A DNA stretch of 12,415 bases from UBA668 sp049424465 (lineage in GTDB: Bacteria; Actinomycetota; Acidimicrobiia; Acidimicrobiales; Ilumatobacteraceae): assembly GCA_049424465.1 (NCBI GenBank), contig JBMSSR010000068.1:1-12415 (forward strand), read 5' to 3'. Shown here piece by piece: positions 6,713 to 11,903 of the stretch (the stretch's first letter is position 1; each line of letters opens with the position of its first letter). A model generated the notes under the pieces. That model searched no databases. It was not told the origin of the DNA and worked only from the letters and a program-made list of their open reading frames with translations. Made by a program: the position numbers and the translations under genes.

Positions 6713-7200
6713 CGCCCCAGCGCCTCCAGCAGCCTGACCGGGGTAGCGGCCGGGCTGATCGTGTACCAGGCGTGCTCGATCACGCCGTCTGCACCGATCA
6801 GGAACGCCGACCGCTCGATGCCCATGTACTTCTTGCCGTACAACGACTTCTCCTTCCACACGCCGTACGCCTCGGCGACCGCGTGGTCGATGTCGCACAG
6901 CAACGGGTAGCCCAGACCGTACTTGGCGTCGAACTTCGCCTGCGCGGCAGGCCCGTCGGGGCTCACGCCCACCACCGCCGTGGTGCCGAGCACCGCCGCC
7001 GGCACCCCGTCGCCCCAGTTCCCGGCACTGCCGGCCAGCACATCACGCAGCGCGCACGCCTGCTGGGTGCACCCGGGCGTGTTGGCCTTCGGAAAGAAGA
7101 ACACGAGCACCCGGCGACCACGCAACGAGGCCAGGTCGAACGACTGGCCATGCTGGTCGGGCAGCGCGATGGGCGGAGCGGTCATCCCTGCGGTGAGCAT
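6709..7200 (-). CDS. bcp: Thiol peroxidase, BCP/PrxQ-type peroxiredoxin
   Basis: Reduces peroxides and lipid hydroperoxides using a peroxidatic cysteine recycled by thioredoxin-like partners. The 163-residue protein opens with AGMTAPPIALPDQHGQ, then VLVFFFPKANTPGCTQQAC, giving peroxidatic Cys44 (with Thr41 and Pro42) and a resolving Cys49 five residues later, the PrxQ atypical 2-Cys arrangement. YPLLCDIDHAVAEAYGVW and IERSAFLIGADGVI are typical later segments. Start ATG 7200 is preferred to the in-frame GTG at 7239: the family N-terminus begins there and a TACGGT -10-like box ends exactly 6 nt upstream, implying a leaderless message. The gene overlaps fabZ by four bases and lies upstream of it, so both are probably one transcript. 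Confidence 0.92.
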   Translation of the reverse strand: MLTAGMTAPPIALPDQHGQSFDLASLRGRRVLVFFFPKANTPGCTQQACALRDVLAGSAGNWGDGVPAAVLGTTAVVGVSPDGPAAQAKFDAKYGLGYPLLCDIDHAVAEAYGVWKEKSLYGKKYMGIERSAFLIGADGVIEHAWYTISPAATPVRLLEALGR

Positions 7201-7206
7201 TTTCCC

Positions 7207-7212
7207 ACCGTA
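7207..7212 (-). promoter_or_regulatory. Putative bcp-fabZ -10 element (TACGGT)
   Basis: On the minus strand TACGGT is followed by six bases (GGGAAA) and the ATG. This is the exact spacing that puts +1 on the start codon. GTGAAA about 18 nt upstream matches the -35 consensus TTGACA at 4 of 6 positions. Confidence 0.5.
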
Positions 7213-7285
7213 CCAGTCGCGAGTACCCCGTTTCACCACTCTCAGTGATCAGTTTGCGGCGGACAGAGAAACACCGTCAAGCCCC

Positions 7286-7316
7286 TTGCAAGACCCACCA
7301 CACCCGGTGGTATGGT
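7286..7316 (+). promoter_or_regulatory. Putative extended -10 promoter with inverted repeat, reading right
   Basis: TTGCAA (7286-7291) and TGG-TATGGT (7308-7316; the TG marks an extended -10) are 19 bases apart as -35 and -10. The spacer carries a CCACC/GGTGG inverted repeat (7296-7300, 7306-7310), which could be an operator or a chance feature. The predicted start of transcription, around 7323-7325, falls at the TTG codon of the small ORF that follows. Confidence 0.5.
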
Positions 7317-7324
7317 GTCACTCG

Positions 7325-7465
7325 TTGTTGAACCTTGCTGATTTCTTCAAGGCCAACACGAACCTCGTTGACAGTCTCGAGTCGTTCCGGGATCCCGTTT
7401 CCCCGGCCGACTCGATCAACCGAAAGGGCATGGTCATGATCAAGGTCATCGGCGGCGTCAGGTGA
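7325..7465 (+). CDS. Candidate leaderless small protein (46 aa), unknown function
   Basis: I do not recognise this protein. From TTG 7325 the frame gives 46 residues, starting MLNLADFFKANTNL and ending IKVIGGVR, with no cysteine and no clear membrane segment. Evidence for coding: about 39 of 47 third codon positions are G or C, despite lower GC at the other positions. A good extended -10 (TATGGT) ends 8 nt before the TTG, the same geometry as other first genes here. The ORF is not antisense to another gene. It sits between divergent bcp and the convergent HIT-like gene, whose stop lies 2 nt away. TTG 7328, or the internal ATGs at 7433 and 7439 (giving only 11- and 9-residue peptides), are alternative starts. 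It could instead be part of a small RNA. Confidence 0.45.
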   Translation: MLNLADFFKANTNLVDSLESFRDPVSPADSINRKGMVMIKVIGGVR

Positions 7466-7467
7466 CG

Positions 7468-7797
7468 TCAGCCACGGCGTAGTCCGTGGCCCATGAATCC
7501 ACCCACGGGTCGAGCGTGGACGTGGTAGTGCGACGGAATCGTCCGCATCTGCTCGTCGAACCACCACTCGAACCCGTAGTGGGTCTCAACGACAGTGCCC
7601 AGCAGGGCTTTCAGTACGACCCGGACCTCCGCTGAGGGGTCCGGGTCGTGTCGTTTCCAGACCGCCATCGGGACACAGCACTGCTCGCACTCGGCGATCC
7701 AGCACTGCTCGTCCTCGTAGAACCACTCGGTCACCCGCTCGGCAACGCACAACTCGCACGCAGGCTCGCTCCCCGACCCGTCCGGCACGGGGCCCAT
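7468..7797 (-). CDS. Small Cys/His-rich protein, possible minimal HIT-like protein
   Basis: A 109-residue protein that I do not recognise by name. It has CELC (Cys14, Cys17) near the N-terminus, then WFYEDEQCWIAECEQCC (Cys32, Cys37, Cys40, Cys41), VPMAVWKRH, and the C-terminal PSHYHVHARP (His90, His92, His94). The order CxxC, YED, a short hydrophobic stretch ending in H, and a final HxHxHxR follows the outline of HIT-family proteins, so a zinc-binding, possibly degenerate HIT fold is my inference. A plain zinc ribbon (CxxC-N19-CxxC) is the alternative. It begins 29 nt after trpA and is probably cotranscribed with the trp genes. A GGCACC/GGTGCC hairpin stands where a ribosome binding site would be. 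A 12-bp hairpin lies within the gene. Confidence 0.75.
   Translation of the reverse strand: MGPVPDGSGSEPACELCVAERVTEWFYEDEQCWIAECEQCCVPMAVWKRHDPDPSAEVRVVLKALLGTVVETHYGFEWWFDEQMRTIPSHYHVHARPVGGFMGHGLRRG
7616..7649. repeat. 12-bp perfect inverted repeat inside the HIT-like gene
   Basis: ACGACCCGGACC (7616-7627) and GGTCCGGGTCGT (7638-7649) are exact reverse complements around a 10-base centre. On the plus strand the stem can extend by a G-U and a C-G pair to leave a CGCTGA loop. It encodes HDPDPSAEVRVV (res 50-61) of the small protein. It also lies about 150 nt downstream of the convergent small ORF. Confidence 0.7.
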
Positions 7798-7800
7798 GGT

Positions 7801-7817
7801 GGCACCCGACCGGTGCC
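7801..7817 (-). promoter_or_regulatory. Hairpin directly before the HIT-like gene start
   Basis: GGCACC (minus strand 7817-7812) pairs with GGTGCC (7806-7801) around GGTCG, and the ATG follows 3 nt later. It lies in the 29-nt gap after trpA. It could dampen translation of the downstream gene or mark a processing or termination point. No T-run follows. Confidence 0.4.
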
Positions 7818-7826
7818 AGCACGCGG

Positions 7827-8612
7827 CTATCGCTGGTCGAGTGCCTGGCGCACCTCGGCGACGTACTCGCCCACGGCGTCGGCACCGCCGTCGAGCATGC
7901 GCCGCACCACCGAGGCACCCATCACCACACCGTCGGCCACCGTCACGGCCTCGCGTGCTTGCTGGGCATTCGACACACCCACTCCCACCAGCACGGGCAC
8001 GTCGGTGATCGCCTTCAGTCGACGGGCCAGCGACAGCGCCGTGCCGGCCAGCTGCGACCGCTCGCCCGTCACGCCCAGCAGTCCCACCGAGTACAGGAAC
8101 CCGCGGGCCCGCGCCGCGACCAGGGGCAGGCGGTCGTCGGGCGCAGTGGGCGCGGCGAGCATCACGGTCTCGATACCCGCACCGTCGGCCGCTGCACACC
8201 AGGGGCCCGACTCCTCGAGCGGCAGGTCGGGCACGATCGCCGCCACGATGCCCGCCGCCGCCAACTGCGCGGCGAAGCGCTCGTGGCCGGCGTGGTGGAC
8301 CGTGTTGTAGTAGGTCATCACCGCGAGCGGCACGTCGACGTCGAGCGACCGCGCCTCGTCGAGGATGCTCACCGGTGTGGCGCCTGCGTCGAGCGCCGCC
8401 TGCGACGACTGCTGGATGACCGGGCCGTCCATCACCGGGTCGCTGAACGGGATGCCGATCTCGATGGCGTCGGCACCGGCCGCCACGGCGGCGCGCAGCG
8501 AGTCCTGCCACCCCGGGTAGCCACCCGTCAGGTACGGCACGAGCAACTTGTGCCCGGCCGCACGCTTGTCGCGGAACTCGCGCTCCATCCGGCCCACCAC
8601 GTGTCCCGTCAC
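7827..8612 (-). CDS. trpA: Tryptophan synthase alpha subunit
   Basis: Cleaves indole-3-glycerol phosphate to indole and glyceraldehyde phosphate, passing indole to TrpB. From GTG 8612 the product is 261 residues, with PYLTGGYPG (res 26-34), catalytic Glu51 in EIGIPFSDP and Asp62 in MDGP, and the phosphate-binding GVGVSNAQQA and GVVMGASVV segments near the C-terminus of the TIM barrel. Start choice is open. GTG 8612 has a GAGAGAGAGG ribosome binding site (8630-8621) at 8 nt. GTG 8666 overlaps the trpB stop as GTGA but lacks a ribosome binding site and adds a low-complexity 18-residue tail. ATG 8588 is also possible. The gene follows trpB in the usual order and is followed at 29 nt by the HIT-like gene. 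Confidence 0.94.
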   Translation of the reverse strand: MTGHVVGRMEREFRDKRAAGHKLLVPYLTGGYPGWQDSLRAAVAAGADAIEIGIPFSDPVMDGPVIQQSSQAALDAGATPVSILDEARSLDVDVPLAVMTYYNTVHHAGHERFAAQLAAAGIVAAIVPDLPLEESGPWCAAADGAGIETVMLAAPTAPDDRLPLVAARARGFLYSVGLLGVTGERSQLAGTALSLARRLKAITDVPVLVGVGVSNAQQAREAVTVADGVVMGASVVRRMLDGGADAVGEYVAEVRQALDQR

Positions 8613-8662
8613 GGCGGTCACCTCTCTCTCACGACGCTCAGGGGTCCCCGGTGTCTCTGCGC

Positions 8663-9823
8663 TCACAGCTTCAACAGGTCCATCATCTGGCCGACGTCCT
8701 TGTCGCCGCGGCCCGACAGGTTGAGCAGCACGGTCTGGCCCTGCAGTTCGGGTGCCGCGCGCAGCACCCACGCCAGCGCGTGCGCAGGCTCGAGGGCGGG
8801 GATGATGCCCTCGGTGCGCGACAGTCGCTGGAACGCCTCGACGACCTCTGCATCGGTCACGTTCGGGTACTCGGCGCGGCCGATCGACGACAGGTACGAG
8901 TGCTCGGGCCCCACACCCGGGTAGTCGAGACCTGCCGAGATGCTGTGTGCCTCCTGCACCTGGCCGTACTCGTCCTGCATCAGGTAGCTGCGCATGCCGT
9001 GCACGACGCCCGGCACCGCGCGGCTGACGGCCGCCCCACCGGCGGGCTCGACGCCCACCAGCCGCGTGCGGTCGTCGACGAACCCGCTGAACAGGCCGAT
9101 CGCATTGGACCCGCCGCCCACACACGCCACCGCCACGTCGGGCACGTCGCCGAGCAACTCGACGCACTGCGCCCGCGCCTCCTCACCCATCACCCGGTGG
9201 AACTGGCGCACCATGAACGGGTACGGGTGCGGGCCCATCACCGAGCCGAGGCAGTAGTGGCTGGACTCGACCGTGGCCACCCAGTCGCGCATCGCCTCGT
9301 TGACCGCGTCCTTCAGCGTGCGGCTCCCGCTGTGCACCGCCTCGACCTCGGCACCCAGCAGCTTCATGCGGAACACGTTCAGTGCCTGGCGCTCGACGTC
9401 GACGGCCCCCATGTACACCTTGCACTCCATGCCCATCAGCGCCGCCGCGGTGGCCGACGCCACGCCGTGCTGGCCCGCACCCGTCTCGGCGACGAGGCGC
9501 TTCTTGCCCATCCGCTTGGCGAGCAACGCCTGGCCCAGCACGTTGTTGATCTTGTGCGAGCCGGTGTGGTTGAGGTCCTCACGCTTGAGGATCAGCCGCA
9601 GGCCGAGCTGGCTGGACAGGTTGTGACACTCGGTGATGATCGACGGCCGACCGGCGTAGGTCCGCAGGATGTGGTCGAGCTCGCCACGGAAGACAGGATC
9701 GGCCCACGCCTCGGTGAATGCCGCCTCCAGTTCCTGGCACGCCGGCACGAGGGTCTCGGGCACGAACCGCCCGCCGAACTCGCCGAAGCGGCCGGCAGCA
9801 GTGGGTTCTGACATGAGTGACAT
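8663..9823 (-). CDS. trpB: Tryptophan synthase beta subunit
   Basis: PLP enzyme joining indole (from TrpA) and serine to make tryptophan. The 386-residue product begins GRFGEFGGRFVPETL. It has the PLP lysine Lys91 in HTGSHKINN, Glu113 in ETGAGQHG, the phosphate loop GGGSNAIG, and the C-terminal LSGRGDKD. Length matches classical TrpB1 (about 390-400), and GRFGEFGGRFVPETL supports the TrpA-dependent type. The frame is open far upstream, but ATG 9823 has a GGAG ribosome binding site 5 nt away and starts the family N-terminus; Met4 (9814) is a weaker choice. It lies 65 nt after trpF, and its stop region overlaps a possible GTGA start of trpA. Confidence 0.97.
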   Translation of the reverse strand: MSLMSEPTAAGRFGEFGGRFVPETLVPACQELEAAFTEAWADPVFRGELDHILRTYAGRPSIITECHNLSSQLGLRLILKREDLNHTGSHKINNVLGQALLAKRMGKKRLVAETGAGQHGVASATAAALMGMECKVYMGAVDVERQALNVFRMKLLGAEVEAVHSGSRTLKDAVNEAMRDWVATVESSHYCLGSVMGPHPYPFMVRQFHRVMGEEARAQCVELLGDVPDVAVACVGGGSNAIGLFSGFVDDRTRLVGVEPAGGAAVSRAVPGVVHGMRSYLMQDEYGQVQEAHSISAGLDYPGVGPEHSYLSSIGRAEYPNVTDAEVVEAFQRLSRTEGIIPALEPAHALAWVLRAAPELQGQTVLLNLSGRGDKDVGQMMDLLKL

Positions 9824-9888
9824 TGCGGCTCCAGTTGCGGGGGTGGTGAGGGGTGACGGACAGGGCTGTTCGAGAGCGGTTGCTCGAC

Positions 9889-10542
9889 CTATTCGAAGTC
9901 CCAGTCGTACGGCATCGAGTCGTCGCCGACATAGGGCTCGGGCGCCGAGGCGCGGGCGCGCTCGACGAAGTACTTCAGCTTGAGTGCGTCCTTGCGGCCG
10001 GGTGAGCGCTCGACGCCCGACGAGACGTCGACGCCCCACGGGCGCACGCGGCGAACTGCCTCGCCGACATTGTCGGGGTCGAGGCCGCCGGCGAGGATGA
10101 GGCGCGGCCCCTCGGGTACTTCGCCCATGAGGCCCCAGTCGAACACCCTCCCCGAGCCCGGGGACGGAGCGTCGACGAGGATGAGGTCGGTGCTGAAGTC
10201 GACCGCTCGGCGTGCGTCGACCGACCCGGCGGCAACGGCCTTGATGACGTAGCGCACCTGCTCGCCCACCTCGGCCACCATCGACGGTGTCTCGTGCCCG
10301 TGCAACTGCGCACCCTTCAGGCCGGCGCGGCTGACCGTGTCGATGACGCGGGCGGGAAGCTCGTCGCGGAACACGCCGATGGTGAGGATCTCGGGCGGCA
10401 GCCGGCGGGTGATGTCGTACACCTGCTGCGGGGCGACCTGGCGCTGCGACGGTGCGAACACGAACCCGAGCGCGTCCGCACCCATCGCCACGGCGAGCAG
10501 CGCGTCGTCCTCGTTGGTGATCCCGCAGATCTTCACGAACAT
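9889..10542 (-). CDS. trpF: Phosphoribosylanthranilate isomerase
   Basis: Amadori rearrangement of phosphoribosyl-anthranilate to CdRP, the third step from chorismate to tryptophan. The 217-residue TIM barrel has the general base Cys6 in VKICGIT, GFVFAPSQRQV (res 26-36), QLHG (79-82), the general acid Asp124 in LVDAPSPGSG, LAGGLDPDNV (res 150-159) and GVDVSSGVE (170-178). An acidic 17-residue tail (PEPYVGDDS..., from about res 201) exceeds the usual end of the barrel. The ATG has only a weak GGGG upstream, while a TACCGT box ends 9 nt before it, so it may be transcribed from its own leaderless promoter in the 139-nt gap after trpC as well as by read-through. Confidence 0.95.
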   Translation of the reverse strand: MFVKICGITNEDDALLAVAMGADALGFVFAPSQRQVAPQQVYDITRRLPPEILTIGVFRDELPARVIDTVSRAGLKGAQLHGHETPSMVAEVGEQVRYVIKAVAAGSVDARRAVDFSTDLILVDAPSPGSGRVFDWGLMGEVPEGPRLILAGGLDPDNVGEAVRRVRPWGVDVSSGVERSPGRKDALKLKYFVERARASAPEPYVGDDSMPYDWDFE

Positions 10543-10681
10543 GCGACCCCGACGGTACCCAACGGCGCCCGCCGACGCCTGACGGAATACGGGAAATCAA
10601 CCTGGGTGACGACGTCATCGGTCACGGACCGGCACGTCCGCCGGTCGGCACCGCCCGTCAGCCCGACCGGCCGAGTGGTAC
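10543..10681 (-). promoter_or_regulatory. trpC-trpF intergenic region with competing hairpins and a -10-like box
   Basis: In the transcript direction three segments are related. A is GCCGGTCGG (10671-10663), B is CCGACCGGC (10648-10640), C is GCCGGTC (10633-10627). A-B can form a 9-bp stem with a 14-nt loop; B-C can form a 7-bp stem with a 6-nt loop. Both use B, so they exclude each other, as in attenuators. No T-run follows either. A TGACG-N-CGTCA palindrome lies at 10607-10617. TACCGT (10557-10552) is a possible trpF -10. No Trp-rich leader peptide is seen. Confidence 0.4.
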
Positions 10682-11464
10682 TCAGGCGTGGGTGAGCGCG
10701 GCGACCGCAGCGGCCGGGTCACCAGAGGTCACCAGCGTCTCGCCCACCAGCACGGCGTGGTAGCCCGCCCGGTACAGGCGACCGGCGTCGTCGGCACCGC
10801 GCACCCCGCTCTCGGCCACCTTCACCACGTGGGCCGGCATCACGCCGGCCATGCGCAGTGCCCGGTCGTGGTCGACCGCGAACGTGACGAGGTCGCGCTG
10901 GTTGACCCCGACCAGCGTTGCGTCGGCCGCCAGTGCCGCCTCGAGCTCGCGCTCGTCGTGGATCTCGACCAGCACGTCGAGGCCGACCTCGACCGCCAGC
11001 GCATGCAGCCCCACCAGCTCGCCCGGCGCGAGCGCAGCCGCGATCAGCAGCACGCAGTCGGCACCCATCAGCCGCGCGTCGAGGACGTCGCGCTCGCACA
11101 CCGTGAAGTCCTTGCGCAGCACCGGCAGCGACACGGCAGCACGTGCCGCCTGCAGGTCGGCCACCGAGCCACCGAAGAACTCGGCGTCCGTCAGCACGCT
11201 GAGGCACGACGCGCCACCGCGCTCGTAGTCGCGTGCGAGCCCCGCAGGGTCGAGGCCTGCGAACAGGTCGCCCTTCGACGGCGACCGCCGCTTGACCTCG
11301 CTGATGACAGCGAGATGGTCGAGGCCGGCAAGCGCGGCACGGAATCCACGCGTCGGTGGCATCTCCCGCGCGTCGTCGAGCATGCGGTCGAGCGGTCGGG
11401 TGTCGGATGCGGCGACCTCGCGGTGGCGGTCGAGGATGCGGTCGAGATAGGTCGCCACGGTCAC
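10682..11464 (-). CDS. trpC: Indole-3-glycerol phosphate synthase
   Basis: Decarboxylative ring closure of CdRP to indole-3-glycerol phosphate, feeding TrpA. The 260-residue TIM barrel shows EVKRRSPSKG (Glu56, Lys58), LRKDF with the general acid Lys118, Glu167 in LVEIHDE, Asn188 in GVNQRDL (NNRDL is the commoner form) and Glu218-Ser219 in AESGV, then GYHAVLVGETLV. Length is normal. The GTG start at 11464 gives the usual MTVATYLDRI N-terminus; no strong ribosome binding site is visible, so translation may depend on the upstream ABM gene, whose stop is 31 nt away. trpC and trpF are separate genes here, as is usual in actinobacteria. Confidence 0.96.
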   Translation of the reverse strand: MTVATYLDRILDRHREVAASDTRPLDRMLDDAREMPPTRGFRAALAGLDHLAVISEVKRRSPSKGDLFAGLDPAGLARDYERGGASCLSVLTDAEFFGGSVADLQAARAAVSLPVLRKDFTVCERDVLDARLMGADCVLLIAAALAPGELVGLHALAVEVGLDVLVEIHDERELEAALAADATLVGVNQRDLVTFAVDHDRALRMAGVMPAHVVKVAESGVRGADDAGRLYRAGYHAVLVGETLVTSGDPAAAVAALTHA

Positions 11465-11495
11465 CGCACTCGCTGCAGTTCGCGCCGGACGGGCG

Positions 11496-11810
11496 TCAGA
11501 TGCCCTTGCCGCCCAGCGGGGCCAGCATCTGGAACGCCGGGGCGCCCGCGAGGAACGGCACGAGCTTGGGGCTGAAGGCGGCGAACCACTCGGAGCCCAT
11601 GTGCGCGTTCATCGCGTCCTGGTTCTCGTACACCTCGTAGAAGTGGAGCAGGTCGGGGTTGGCCACGTCGGCGTTGAGCACGTACACGAGCGTGCCGGAC
11701 TCACCCTTGGCCGCCTCGATCGCCTCGTTGATCGTGGCGGCTGCCTCGTCACGGGTGCCGGGCTTGAGCGTGAGGGTCACCCACACGCCCACCTTGGTGC
11801 TGCTGCTCAT
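11496..11810 (-). CDS. ABM-family small protein (YgiN-like putative quinol monooxygenase)
   Basis: A 104-residue protein of the antibiotic-biosynthesis-monooxygenase fold, a dimeric ferredoxin-like barrel. Seen: an N-terminal strand VGVWVTLTLKPG, a helix AAATINEAIEAA, then TLVYVLNAD, and the family signature HFYEVYENQDAMNAHMGSEWF (about res 56-76), followed by a C-terminal LAGAPAFQML strand. Substrate is unknown; relatives oxidise quinols or act as small-molecule or stress-response enzymes. The ATG is preceded by a GAGGAG ribosome binding site about 7 nt away, so the start is secure. It lies between glyS (93-nt gap) and trpC (31-nt gap), and may be cotranscribed with the trp genes. An in vivo link to tryptophan metabolism is only suggested by position. 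Confidence 0.85.
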   Translation of the reverse strand: MSSSTKVGVWVTLTLKPGTRDEAAATINEAIEAAKGESGTLVYVLNADVANPDLLHFYEVYENQDAMNAHMGSEWFAAFSPKLVPFLAGAPAFQMLAPLGGKGI

Positions 11811-11903
11811 CGTGGTCTCCTCACTCGATTGACGGATGCGTCACGGTCGCACGCTGCGGCACGGATGACGACCGGCGCACGGTACCAGCCGCGCATGCCG
11901 GGC
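11811..11903. other. glyS-ABM intergenic region
   Basis: This 93-base gap holds the ABM gene's GAGGAG ribosome binding site and a TGACG-N4-CGTCA inverted repeat (11830-11843). It shares its half-site with the TGACG-N-CGTCA palindrome between trpC and trpF. A weak TACCGT lies about 75 nt from the ABM start. No clear terminator for glyS is seen. Confidence 0.35.

Noticed and set aside
6362..6910. Plus-strand 182-codon open frame opposite fabZ and bcp
   Set aside because: It is antisense to two well-supported overlapping genes and lacks motifs. Only the short stretch right after the HNH stop (6143-6250) was kept as a question.
7201..7239. Longer bcp start at GTG 7239
   Set aside because: The extra 13 residues (VKRGTRDWYGGK...) are not typical of PrxQ, and they would place the -10-like TACGGT inside the gene.
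10543..11903. Classical trp leader peptide or T-box attenuator
   Set aside because: No short ORF with tandem TGG codons and no T-box consensus was found in the gaps before ABM, trpC or trpF.
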